A stretch of 40,517 nt of DNA from Schoenoplectus triqueter (taxonomy: Eukaryota > Streptophyta > Magnoliopsida > Poales > Cyperaceae). The stretch lies in contig CAXKVV010001490.1 of the NCBI GenBank assembly GCA_964058805.1, positions 1-40,517 of the forward strand. Direction: 5' to 3'. The translations under genes and the position numbers were made by a program. Positions within the stretch are counted from its first letter, which is position 1. Each line of letters opens with the position of its first letter. The notes under the pieces are model-generated. The model saw only the letters and a program-made list of their open reading frames with translations, was not told the origin of the DNA and searched no databases. Shown here in pieces: positions 12,451 to 23,470 of this stretch.

Positions 12451-13150
12451 ATATTCACACAAGCTAGGTCACTATTATACATTCATATGTACTATTAAAG
12501 TGCCATCAGAAAGTCCATGAAAAGAATAGAAAAGAAGATACTTGTGGGAAGAACAAGAGCAAGAATTGGCTTGATGTCGAAGGATCAACCAAGGGTCAAA
12601 ATTTCTTCACTGCATGTGTCTACAAATATTATCAATACCTTCTCTGTAAGTTTACCAGCTTGTAAAGTTTTCTGAAAATACAAATGACAGATAATGTTTA
12701 TCAAAATAACACTAACAAGAGAGCATAGCCATATGAAAAGGCATTACGGAAGTGACTGCATCGAAGCAGTCCATTGATGTATTTCCTTGTACCGTTATAT
12801 GTGATGTAATTTTTTGTACCTTTTTTAAGAATAATTTTGTACCGTTATATGTGTATTGGTACAATGGGTAATGTCAAATTTATAGGAAAATATAGTTGTT
12901 TGTAAAAATTATAAAGAGCATGGGGGTAGGTGCACGCTACTGGATGAGTTTTTTTTCGATTATAAAAAGCGTTATTCAAACTATATAGCTTGGGTAATCA
13001 TCAGCTTAATGGCATGCACAATTTCTCTTCTCTGACGTGCGTGTAATGTTGCTTAGGCACATCTAAGTAGGCTTGTTAAAGGTATGACCCACCTTTTCAA
13101 ATGGCATGGGTCAATAAATATTGAAGCCACTATCTAAAATTTGCCAAGAA
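12451..13150. other. Right subterminal region of the large CACTA
   Basis: No gene seen. taccgttatatgtg occurs at about 12791 and 12840. gggtaggtgcacgctac (about 12925) and a gcttgggtaatc block (about 12989) are inverted relatives of sequence in the left subterminal region (about 2310-2475). Confidence 0.6.
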
Positions 13151-13235
13151 ATTGTTGCATATTCTAGTAGTGTATAAAGCATCATAATTATTTTTTTTTT
13201 CAAAAGTTGATGTAATTCTAGCATTACCTCAGACA

Positions 13236-13600
13236 TATACTACTAAAATTTATTGTATTAACGTGTGTATGAATTTTAGTAGCATGAGTATGAATAGTAT
13301 TTGACATGATTATACTAACACACATGCTAGTGACCTTCATTTTGCACTATATTTGTGTGCGTAGACCTATTATGTCATGATGGTAACATGGCAGTAGCGC
13401 GCATACACGTCATTACCATGTATGTTATTGCTTCCCACGCTACGTTATTGTCCTGATATATAGGTCTACGCACACAAATATAGTTCAAAATATTCATTAG
13501 CGTACATATTGGTGTACTCATGTCAATCATTATCTATACTTATTCTATAAAATTTATAGACATGCCAATACAACAAATTCTAGTAATAATATTTTATTGT
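13236..13600. mobile_element. Foldback MITE, family G
   Basis: A long imperfect palindrome centred near 13412. The best arm pair is actatatttgtgtgcgtaga (13346-13365) against its complement at 13463-13483; outer arms with acatgattat, tgagta and aaattt-attgta also pair. It lies only about 60 bp outside the right end of the large CACTA. Confidence 0.7.
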
Positions 13601-13857
13601 ATGCATATCATATACCTCATGGCTTTTGAGTTTTGATCACGATATATATATATATATATGCTACCACAATTTTTTTTTGAGCCAAGGTTTCTAATCATAG
13701 AATTTTTTAGAGAGAGAGCTAGAGAAATTGAAATAGTTTAAGCTTGTTGAATCTAAGAGATTGTACCTAGAGGGATCAAAATTTAATTTCATCCGTTTAA
13801 TTGTGTTTTTTAATTTATTTTATAATCTAACGCTAATTAAAATTTATATATACACTA

Positions 13858-14475
13858 ATTGAGATTAGGCTAGCAAAAAATTCATGGCTCGTAGCTTGCT
13901 TGTGGCTTACTCGGGATCGACTCATTATTAGCTTGCTCGTTATTGAACTGAGCTGTTAACAAGCCAGCTTTATTAAGTTAATGAGTTGAGCTTGAGCTTA
14001 AGCCAGCTCGGCTCGTTAAGCTCGTTAAACTATTAATATTAATTATTTATATATTTTAATTATGGATTTTTAGTATAGTAAATAGTTTATAATATGATAT
14101 GTATTTAAATTATTATACAAAATTATGAGAAATATTTTATCATTAGTTATTTAATAATTTTTATATTAATTTTAATACAAAATATTATAAAAATATTATT
14201 ATTCCTTATTAATAATATCCATTATTCTAGAACAAAATTTGATAAAAGAAGCTCTTTTTCAATAGAAACAAAGACGGGAAAGGAGTTACCTAACTATTAA
14301 ATTAGCTTTAATAAGCCTTAACCATTCAAATTAGGTTAGCTCGTTAAGTTAACGAACAGATTTTAAGCTAAAGCTTTTGAATTGAAAGTAATTAGTGAGC
14401 CAGCTCAATTTGGCTTGTTAAACTAATGAACCGAGCATGAGCTTGGCCCAACTCGGCTCGTTTACAGCCCTAATA
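13858..14475. mobile_element. Old repeat ending in the gctcgtttacagccct motif
   Basis: Rich in gctcg, gagct, cttgagctt and aactcggctcg. The right end, actcggctcgtttacagccc (14451-14470), is a terminus I recognise from many plant genomes (tagggctgtaaacgagccgag read inward). The left end (taggctagc, 13868) is only loosely similar. The class is not certain. Confidence 0.45.
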
Positions 14476-14784
14476 TATAAAAATAATTAATTATATATAA
14501 ATAAATATTAAATTACTTAAAAATATATAAAAATAATTAATAAATATTTAATTATTTTATTTGAATCGGGTCGAATCGATCCGTGAACCATTCAAATCAG
14601 GTTGAGTCAAAGAAATATTGAGTCATATCAGTTCAAACAAATAATATAATAATATAATAATATAACTGAACCCAACTCATTGACACCTCTAATTGTACCA
14701 TTTCATATTGAGGCCTACATGTTGCATTAATCGACCCAAACCTTTGGACAAACATATCAAAGCGTATAAAGAGAGAGAGAGAGA
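14476..14784. other. AT-rich segment ending in a ttgacacctcta motif
   Basis: Repeats of aatataataatata and taattaataaata, then aacccaactcattgacacctc (14668-14688), a terminus found in interspersed repeats of many plants. No gene. Confidence 0.4.
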
Positions 14785-15193
14785 ATTTGTCTATTGTGCT
14801 TCTACTAGTACTTCGGTCGACATACTACCAGTCCAAATTTTATTTATTCATGTTCAAAATTTTAATTTAAATAGCTCAATAATATTTTTATATTATAATC
14901 TTATAGAATATTAATTTTATCGTGTTTGAAATTAATTTACTATACTTAATGATTTTTGAAAGATAACCCTAAAATAATAAAAAATAATAAAATTTGTATG
15001 TCAAAAATACTTACTTTCTAAAAATCATTAAGTATAGTAAACTAACTCTAAACACAATAAAAATTAGTATTCTACAAGATTATGATATAAAATTTTTACT
15101 AATCTACTTAAATTAAAATTTCGAGCATGAAAAATTAAAATTTGGACTGATAGCATTTCGGGCGAAGTGCTACTGGAAGCATAATCGACAAAC
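14785..15193. mobile_element. Foldback element, family E, copy 1
   Basis: Ends are inverted copies: ttgtctattgtgcttct-(a)ctagta-cttcg on the left, and ttgtcgattatgcttcc-agtagca-cttcg read inward on the right. Arms continue through caaaattttaatttaa and tcttatag. A TA tract follows at 15194-15206. Confidence 0.8.
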
Positions 15194-15206
15194 TATATAT
15201 ATATAT

Positions 15207-15591
15207 AGTGAGGCTATGGTGCTTTGCGAAGCACAAAACATCTCGTGCTTCGCGTTCATATTTAGAATTTGAAAGTTTAAATGACCAATCCAAACCGTTG
15301 AATATGATCTTCATATTGAAATATTTTTGGACATCAAAATTTATATTTTTTTGAAAATTTTTGCTATTTTTTACATGGGTAGAAAATCGCTAGTTTTGGA
15401 TGGTGCGGAAATCATTAGATCAGCAAACTTTGTACCCATTTAAAAAATAACAAAAAATTTCATGATCTCCAAGGATATTTCGATATGAAGATGATGTTCA
15501 ACTGTTTGAATCAGCCATTTGGACTTTCAAATTCGAGATATGGACGCGAAGCACAGGAGGTTTTGTGCTTCGCGAATCACCATAGCCTCAT
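15207..15591. mobile_element. Foldback element, family D, copy 1
   Basis: Left end agtgaggctatggtgctttg, right end read inward aatgaggctatggtgattcg. Each end has a short near-palindrome around gcttcgcgaagc. Inner arms contain atccaaaccgttgaatatga against its complement near 15490. Followed by ttctctcttta and a TA tract. Confidence 0.85.
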
Positions 15592-15610
15592 TCTCTCTTT
15601 ATATATATAT

Positions 15611-15966
15611 AGAATTAGGCTATGGCGCTTTACAAAGCACAAAAGCGTTGTGTGCTTTGCGCTCTATTTTTAATTTTAAGTCAAAAATGATCGATCCAAA
15701 CCACTCAATCTAATTTTCATATCAAAATCTATTGGTAAACCAAATTATATATTTTTTTGGATAGGGGGGAAACCGTCATTTTTGGATGAGCGAGAATTCT
15801 CAGATCAAGTCATTTTCTCCTCATCAGAAAAAATAGCAAAAATAATTCTAAAAAATATAAAATTTGGTTTACTAATAGATTTTTATATGAAGATTAGATT
15901 GAATGGTTCGAATCGATTATTTCTGACTTGAAATTAAAAATAGAGTGCAAAGCACCATAGTCGGAC
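15611..15966. mobile_element. Foldback element, family D, copy 2
   Basis: Left end agaattaggctatggcgctt; right end read inward ccgactatggtgctttgcac. Inner arms include tcatatcaaaatctattggt against accaatagattttgatatga-like sequence near 15875. The right arm lacks the terminal mini-hairpin present on the left. Starts directly at the TA tract after copy 1. Confidence 0.8.
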
Positions 15967-15969
15967 ACA

Positions 15970-16014
<45 letters not shown>
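15970..16014. repeat. (TC)n(TA)n compound microsatellite
   Basis: About ten TC units then about thirteen TA units, on the right edge of the preceding foldback element. Confidence 0.95.
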
Positions 16015-16015
<1 letters not shown>

Positions 16016-16029
16016 GAGCATATATTATA

Positions 16030-16420
16030 CAGGGAAGGGATCACTTGATAATGGTTATCTTGACAATCTTGACAATATATTTTCAAATATATATAAAAAA
16101 ATCTCAAAAATAAAAAAAAACTTATAGTTATTTTCCTCTATTTATAGATTGAAACTGATTCAAATTTTATACAATTTTATTATTAGTTGATAGTCCATCA
16201 AAGACCGTTAAATTAAAATCATTACGAAGTACATAATATTTTGATAGTTTTTAATGAACTAGCAAACAATAATGAAAATTATATCACCATTTACGTCATC
16301 AATTTATAAGTAAAATAATATATCTATAAGATTTTTTATTTTTAATTTTTTTTGTATTTACTTAAAAATTTATTGTCAAAATTGACAAGATAACCCATTG
16401 TCAAGGGATACCTCCCTATA
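16030..16420. mobile_element. Foldback MITE, family F
   Basis: Left end agggaagggatcacttgata; right end read inward agggaggtatcccttgacaa, both leading into gttatcttgacaat-like arms. Same family as the copy upstream of the WIP gene. Confidence 0.75.
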
Positions 16421-18065
16421 GGAGCTTTTCTAGGTGTGTACGTACTCTCTTGGAGACTTAAGAGTAGTCTCTTTCAAGATGCAAAATCGATTCTTTTGCT
16501 TTAAAGATAAACGGTCACACTTCTTTTCGTAGAAGAGACCTTGGCAAATAGACCCAGACTTCCCCTTTTCCTAGTCTTTATATATGTTTCACATGGCCTA
16601 ATCAATAAACCACCAAGGTTATATATAAGTTTTAACTAAAGGAAGCAACTTTCTTTAATCATGCATATATATATATATATAAACCCAAGACGTGGACTTT
16701 AGTTGGCAATTTATTGTCATAATTTGACATAAATTTAAAAATAAGATTTAAGAGTAACATAAACTGTCATTTTCTTTTAACTTTTGGACCGCATTATTTT
16801 TACCAATAGATGGCATGGAGCAAGTGAACCTACAAATTAATGATTTTGGTAAAGCATGAAGACGCGGTGCAATTTTAATTGGTGCCATGTCATGTCATGT
16901 TAGAAAGCATTATCCCTGGATTTGATACGTTTATTTGATGATTACCATAGGTGTCAAATATTACCTTTAATTCCCGGAGTGGACCTGAGTATAAAGGAAA
17001 AGGAAAACTTGTAAAAGAGAGGCACATAAATGTTCTTTTGTCACAACGTTCTCCCTCTTTTCTTCTTTTCTCTTTTATATGTTCCTCTCCATTTCGATGT
17101 GCAATTGACAAATCAGTATCAAAGCTGCAAACGGCATCTCATTTTAATTGGAAGCTGTATAACTCTTGATATCATTATCATGTGTATTTTATTTATTTAG
17201 ATTGAATGCGTTATTGGTCAAATTCATGATTCCAGTAGATAATTAATTATTTTATATAGTACTCTGTTATTGAATTTTAAATGAATTATTATTCAGAGTA
17301 GTGATATATAAATTAAATAATAAACACTTTCCAAAATAAGTTATATAATTATGCCATTTAACTTGAAATATCTATGATGATAAGACTAAAAATAATGGTA
17401 TGTCCTTAATATTTTCTTTCTTTTCCTCTCTTAATTTTTGTACGATTCGTATAAAAAGTAAATAAAAAACACTCCCACAATTATCTCCGACTCAATTCTG
17501 ATCCATATAAATCCAAATGGACATCTGAATATTCTTTAATATACAGGCGGTTCTGAATTTTACTATATCTGAGTTAACTGTTACTAACATACTTTTGAAC
17601 AAAGAACATAACACATTAATAGAGAACGGATGAGTACTTGACAATTAATGACTATTTTGATCATTTTAAAGATTTTTTTTTGTGTGAAAGCTAGACCACC
17701 TGTTTCGATTGAAACATGAGAGTCTTTATTATCACACCCTGATATTAATAGAATTGAAAATAATATATAAATTTGTAGTTTTGCTACTAAGAAACTTATA
17801 AATTCTCTCTCTCTCTCTTTTTGACAAAAGTATAATAAGTGGATATCAGCTTTCATAAAGGCTGTTATAGACTATACTACATAAATTGGTAATTTTTAAT
17901 TGCACTGAAAAAGTTACTTATCCAAGTTAACATCTGTGTGCTTAATTAGTTATGTACCAATTATATGTGATTTAGAAAAGCCATCAACCAAAAATTTATC
18001 AATTTATTAAAATAATACATAGGTAGCAACGTGGACGCAAATCACGTGTCCATTTCATTTAGTTA

Positions 18066-18068
<3 letters not shown>
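16421..18068. other. Intergenic DNA, no gene seen
   Basis: AT-rich, with small TA and CT tracts (16662-16681, 17804-17820). No open frame shows a recognisable domain. Confidence 0.6.

Positions 18069-18101
<33 letters not shown>
18069..18101. repeat. (TA)n microsatellite
   Basis: About sixteen TA units directly left of the family A foldback element. Confidence 0.95.
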
Positions 18102-18104
<3 letters not shown>

Positions 18105-18504
18105 GAGATACCGTGAGTTTAAGCTCACGGAGGCCTTCCGTGAGCTTAACTCAAAAAACATATCAAATCATTTCAAAATTTTAATTTATCATTCTCATTA
18201 AATTCTTTATATGAAAATTTCATGGGATACAAAAATTTGGAGCGTTTTGAGTTTTTTAAGTCACCGTTTTTAATTTTTTAAAATGATGTTCAAGTATTGA
18301 ATATATTATTATTATTTTTAGAGCTGATTTTAAAAAATTTAAAACGGTGACTTAAAAAGCTCAAAACGCTCCAAATTTTTGCATCCCATGAGATTTTCAT
18401 ATAAAGGATTTAATGAAAATGATAAATTAAAATTTCGAAAAGATTTGATATATTTTTTGAATTAAACTCACGGAAGACCTCCGTGAACTTAAGCTCACGC
18501 ACTC
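18101..18504. mobile_element. Foldback element, family A, copy 2
   Basis: Left end agtggagataccgtgag, followed by the hairpin ctcacggaggccttccgtgag. The right end mirrors it with cacggaagacctccgtgaac and aagctcacg. Inner arms include agcgttttgagttttttaag and, complementary, cttaaaaagctcaaaacgct. Followed by ctctc and a TA tract. Confidence 0.88.
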
Positions 18505-20786
18505 TCTATATATATATATATATATATTATTGTTCTGATCGATATATCCTCACAGATACAGAGTACAGACTAACAGTCTAACAGACTACAGATGGACATG
18601 ATCCATTATATTATATTTTGTCTACGAAATAATAACTTGGCAGGTATTATACTGCAGAAGTTTTCGGAAGTTGAAAACAATAATAATAAAAAAATTGGTA
18701 CAGAGAGCTAGTGAGTAGTGAAGAGCGCAAAGCATGCAAGAAATTACTTGCTGGTTGCTGCCAAATCACAGGGGGGGGGGGGGGGGGGGCGTTTCCATAT
18801 TTTACCTTTTTACACTGCAAGATGAAAATTTAAAATAGTTCTGTTGGATCAATACAATACTGAAGGTTACCGCCGAATATACGCTCTTAGTTATGTTCAA
18901 TTAAAATTTATGATATAAGGATGAGAGTCTGAACTATCAATTTTAAATATTTATAAAAAAAATCAAATATGCGATCTCTATCGGAATGTTAAATTAAATT
19001 AAATATATAATTATAAACTTAAGAGAAGATTAGCTAACTGTCATTACAAAATTTGGTTGAGAGTATTTTGGATAGAACAACGAAATGTTATATTTTTGTA
19101 TTAAAATTTTAATTTTATAAAAAAAAGTGATAAATTTATAATAAAAATCGGGTTTGAATTTATCAAAATTATTTTTTTTGGAAATAGTAAGCTGTGCCTA
19201 CTAAATTTCATTAACTAACAAAAAAAAGTGCAGACAGAAGTACATCTAAAAAGAAAGAAAAATAAAAATAAATTTAAAATACAAGCATCAACCCGTTAAA
19301 CAATCATCAACTCATTTATGACTCACAAAGATTGCTTGAAACTTGAAAGGGGAGAGGTTGCTATGGCAGTCTGCCATGGTTGTCGTCGTCATTGAGGAGG
19401 GGGTTGGCATTGCTGTTGTCATCGCCCATCGTCTCAAGAAAAGCCATAATTGTGTCCGAGTAGAAATAAAGTGACCATTGTCGTCATCGTCGAGTAGCGA
19501 GTTGACGTTGTTGTCGTCATTAAAAGCTTAAATTTAAAATGATATTTTTGTAATTTAAAATTTAGTGGTGGCAATGTACTAGTTTCCCTAAATTTAATCC
19601 ATATAGTGATTTATGTCATTGCCTAATCTCTCTCAATTTTTTTTTTCTGACCCATGAAATGACTAGCCATAAAAAAACTTATTTTTGCATTCCTTGTATG
19701 TATCTGAAAGTGTTGATACTTAAATTATAAATTATGCATTGTAATTTTTGAAGTATGTATTATTTATTATATATTATATGTAAAGTGTTTACCATCTTGT
19801 TCTAAATTATCATTTGAACAATCAAGTTCTGACTTGGCAAGTAAGAACAAATTAATACATCTTTTGAAATTGTTAATCCTAGTAATCTAAGGTAAATATT
19901 GTCAAACTATAAATTGCAACTTCTACAAGTGCGAATAATTACTTGAAATCATACTACTATATTAAATGTGTCAGAAGAATCAAGTGATCCAACTATAAAG
20001 TATGAGCAACTTAAGTGCAATGTTGGTTATTTTCAATTTATTCATTCAAGTTAAAAGTTATGTTCTTTAAAAACTCTGCGATGTAACTTGTTTCACACAA
20101 TATTTTTATTATTCAGTTTAAATACGAGTAATCCAAATAATATCTCATTTAAGTTGAATAATAAAGTACTATAAAATTAAATTATATACTAAAACCGTTA
20201 GTAAGAATAAAGTACTACCAGCTCCCACAATTTATTTTTACCTGAATAATTCTACAGTTTGGGGGTTGGCAATTTTTATTTTTAGACAAAAATATTTTGC
20301 AGGATATAGAATGATTATTTGATATTTTTAGATAAGGTAGTAAAGTCTGAATTATTTTTGGGATAAGTGACTTTTTCTTCCACGCTTCTGTGTAGCCAGT
20401 ATGTAGTTGGTACTGCATCAAATTTTTAGCGCTAGTGTTTTTGGACAAATTTTTTATTTCGATCTGGTACCTAATTTTTTTTATTTTCTTGTTTGAAATT
20501 TTGTCTGTACTTGTATTATTTGTTTTTATTTCGATTATTACTTTTATTGTTATATGTATTCTTGTTTTTCTGTGTATGCCATTATTATGATCCTGGACAG
20601 AATTATTAACTCGGTTCTGTAGAGCAACGGGTCTTCAGTATTCACAAAAGAAAAGGAAGAGTCTGGCCTAAGATAAAAATAAATAATTTTTTTTTTCGAA
20701 AAGTAAAAAATTGGGGTTGGACATCATACTAATTTATACTTAAATTAAATATCAGTTCAATTCCACAATTTGAGAAAAAAAAAGAC
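18505..20786. other. Intergenic DNA, no gene seen
   Basis: Includes a G19 homopolymer, and a GC-richer patch (19345-19530) with gtcgtcgtcattg/gtcgtcatcgtcg triplet repeats that would read Asp/Asn-rich on the minus strand but has no sustained frame. The rest is AT-rich without signals. Confidence 0.55.
18771..18789 (+). repeat. Poly-G tract (G19)
   Basis: Nineteen uninterrupted G residues between tcaca and cgtttcc, in otherwise AT-rich DNA. Confidence 0.95.
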
Positions 20787-21231
20787 GCTGATGGTAAACA
20801 TTATCGTGTTTTGCAAAGCAAAAAAATTATTATTACTTGGACGTGAGATTTTATATTCCGACAGCTCAAATTTATGCGTTCATTTCTCAAATTTAAAAGT
20901 TCAAACGGCCAATCCAAACCGTTGAACATCATCATCATATTGAAATATTCTTGGAGATCAAATTTTATATTTTTTTTAAAATTTTTTGCTATTTTTTATA
21001 TGGGTACAAAATTTACTAATCTAACGATTTCTGCACCATCTAAAAACTAGCGATTTTATACTCATCTAAAAAATAGCAAAAAAATTAAAAAAATATATAA
21101 AATTTGATCTCCAGGAATATTTTAATATGAAGATGATGTTCAACGGCTTGGATCGTCCGTTTAAACTTTTAAATTCAAGATACGGGCGCGAAGCACAAAA
21201 AAAATTGTACTTCGCGAAGCACCATAGCATT

Positions 21232-21232
<1 letters not shown>
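20787..21232. mobile_element. Foldback element, family D, copy 3
   Basis: Right end read inward atgctatggtgcttcgcgaa; the left end (atcgtgttttgcaaagc) is more worn. Inner arms ggccaatccaaaccgttgaa (20909-20928) and its relative at about 21138-21160 pair closely. Followed by a long (TC)n(TA)n tract. Confidence 0.8.

Positions 21233-21295
<63 letters not shown>
21233..21295. repeat. (TC)n(TA)n compound microsatellite
   Basis: About thirteen TC units and about eighteen TA units. It produces the Leu-Ser and Ile-Tyr dipeptide frames on both strands, which are not genes. Confidence 0.95.
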
Positions 21296-21298
<3 letters not shown>

Positions 21299-21713
21299 AG
21301 ATCATACGGTGCTTCGCGAAGCAAAGAGGGTTTTGCTTCGGCCTAAAAAAATCTCACAAAATCAAAATTCAAAATTCAAAATTCAAATTGTCAATCTAGT
21401 TCACCCAACATAAACTACATAATCAGATCTTGTGGAATACCAAATTTGTTTACATTTGGAGTTTTCTAACTATTTTTTTAGGATTTTTAAAAAATACCCT
21501 AAAAATAATAATAAAATAATGATAGGTGCACCTAAAAAATTATCATCTTTCAAAAATAAAAAAAGTTATAAAGCTCCAAAAATTTTATATTCAATAAATT
21601 TTTAATATCTTGATTACTGTGGACTTATTAGATTGATATTTTGAGCTCTCAGTATATATGATTTGAAACTGAAATAATATGTGTTTTTACTTCGCGAAGC
21701 ATTGTAAGGCGTC
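21295..21713. mobile_element. Foldback element with family D-like ends and a different core
   Basis: Left end agggagatcatacggtgctt with the perfect 14-bp palindrome tgcttcgcgaagca. Right end read inward gacgccttacaatgcttcgc. The core (ccaaatttgtttacatttgg, aaaaataataataaaata) differs from other D copies. Followed by (TC)n(TA)n. Confidence 0.75.
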
Positions 21714-21733
21714 TCTCTCTCTCTATATATATA

Positions 21734-22149
21734 AGGAATGGCTACGATGATTTCATAAGAATTTTGAGTCGAAATGCTTATGGTTTGAATTTCAAAATTC
21801 TGTGCTACAAATTTTAATTTAAATATCTCAAAAGATTCTTCATATCATAATCTTATAGATTATCAATTTTCATTAAAATTTGAAGTTCGTTTATTATGCT
21901 TAATAATTTTTGAAAGATTACTCTAAACATAATTAAAAATATCCATTTTTATAGGCCAAATGTTGTTATCTTTAAAAGATCATTAAACATAGTAAATGAA
22001 CTTCAAACGTGATAAAAAATGATAATCTATAATATTTTGATATGAATAATTTTTTGAGCTATTTAAATTAAAATTTCAGGTGCGGAATTTTAAAATTAGA
22101 GCCATAAATACTTGACCGAACTGCTTATGAAATCACCGTAGCCAAACTC
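21734..22149. mobile_element. Foldback element, family E, copy 2
   Basis: Left end aatggctacgatgatttcat; right end read inward tttggctacggtgatttcat. The core caaattttaatttaaatatc and its inverse match copy 1 (14785-15193), while the outermost bases differ from copy 1. Confidence 0.82.
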
Positions 22150-22162
22150 TATATATATATAG

Positions 22163-22563
22163 TAAAGCTAGCGTGCTCCTAGGAGCACGAAGCCCGTCCG
22201 TATTCCTAACTCAAAAAATATATCAAATGATCTCAAAATTTTGATTTATCACTCTCATTAAATTCACATATTGATTTCTTATGGGTACAAAAATTTGGGG
22301 CGTTTTGAGTTTTCTCAGTCACTCTTTTTAATTTTTGAAAATAATATACAAATATTAAATATTTTATTATTATTTTTAGAGTTGATTTTCAAAAATTAAA
22401 AAGAATGAATTAGAAAATTTGAAATATCTCAAATTTTTGCACCCCATATGATTTCAATATGAAGAATTTAGTGAGAGTGATAAATCAAAATTTAAATATC
22501 ATTTTATATATTTTTTGAGCTAGAATCACGGAGATGATTTGTAGTCCTAAGAGCACGCTAGTT

Positions 22564-22564
<1 letters not shown>
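22163..22564. mobile_element. Foldback element, family B
   Basis: Left end aaagctagcgtgctcc containing the perfect 18-bp palindrome cgtgctcctaggagcacg. Right end read inward aaactagcgtgctc. The core (aactcaaaaaatatatcaaa, ttggggcgttttgagttttc) is that of family A. Followed by (TC)n(TA)n. Confidence 0.85.
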
Positions 22565-22610
<46 letters not shown>

Positions 22611-22611
<1 letters not shown>

Positions 22612-23023
22612 GTGGAGATACCATGAGGTTAAGCTCACGGAGACCTTCCGTGAGCTTAACTCAAAAAATATATTAAATCATCTCGAAATTTTAATTTATC
22701 ATTCTCATTAAATTCTTTATATAAAATTATTGTGGGATGCAAAAATTTGGAGTGTTTTGAGCTTTTTAAGTCACCGTTTTTAATTTTTGAAAATGATGTT
22801 CAAGTATTGAATATATTATTATTATTATTATTAGAGCTGATTTTCAAAAATTAAAAACCATAATTTAAAAAGCTCAAAACGCTCCAAATTTTTGCATCCC
22901 ATGAGATTTTCATATAAAGAATTTAATGAGAATGATAAATTAAAATTTCGAAATGATTTGATATGTTTTTTGAGTTAAGTTCACGGAAGGCCTCCGTGAG
23001 CTTAAGCTCACGATATCTCCACT
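22611..23023. mobile_element. Foldback element, family A, copy 3
   Basis: Left end agtggagataccatgagg and right end ctcacgatatctccact. Hairpins cacggagaccttccgtgag on the left and cacggaaggcctccgtgag on the right. The right half is nearly identical to the truncated copy at 1-105. Confidence 0.9.
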
Positions 23024-23047
23024 CTCTCTCTCTCTCTCTCTCTATAA

Positions 23048-23079
<32 letters not shown>

Positions 23080-23090
23080 ACTATTGTGAA

Positions 23091-23467
23091 AATATTTACA
23101 TTTCGAGCCCAAGTGCATACGGCTCAAATTTTATCGTAACACATCCAAAATTCAAAATTATCATGCTCATTATATTTTTCATATCAAAATATTGAAGGAT
23201 ACAAAAATTTGGGGTATTTTGAGTTTTCTAAGTATTTATTTTGGATTTTTGAAAATCAACACTTAAATAATAATAAAATATTAAATTATTGTTGCTGATT
23301 TTCAAAAATCCAAAATAATATGTAGAATTTTTGAAATACCCCAAATTTTTATATCGCTCAATATTTTGATATGAAGAATTTAATGAGAATGATAATTTTG
23401 AATTTCGAACGTGCTATGATAAAATTTGAGCCGTATGCATTTAGACTCGAAATGTAAACGTTTTTAC
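23091..23467. mobile_element. Foldback element, family C
   Basis: Left end agactattgtgaaaatatt and right end read inward agactattgtaaaaacgttt. Then tttcgag-cc and gtgcatacggctcaaatttt pair with their complements near 23410-23450. The core resembles families A and B (ggggtattttgagttttcta). Confidence 0.85.
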
Positions 23468-23470
23468 AAT

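Larger units (their letters stand above)
2193..13172. mobile_element. Large CACTA (En/Spm) transposon with TNPA-like and TNPD remnants
   Basis: The left end starts CACTACTAGAATATAC at 2193 and the right end, read inward on the minus strand, starts CACTACTAGAATATGC at 13172. The three bases outside are TAT on both sides (2190-2192 and 13173-13175), the 3-bp duplication expected of this superfamily. Inside lie a TNPD transposase pseudogene and a minus-strand Transposase_24-like pseudogene. Subterminal inverted similarity is visible: tacccaagctat at about 2468-2479 recurs inverted near 12980. Removing the nested CACTA and the probable solo LTR leaves roughly 5.9 kb. The element was probably once autonomous and is now inactive in coding terms. 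Confidence 0.88.

Noticed and set aside
15904..15918. ggttcgaatcgatta, resembling a tRNA T-arm
   Set aside because: It is part of the right arm of a family D foldback element, with no tRNA fold around it.
21066..21399. Frames with Leu-Ser and Ile-Tyr dipeptide runs on both strands (also near 15945 and 33717)
   Set aside because: They are translations of TC, TA or AC microsatellites.
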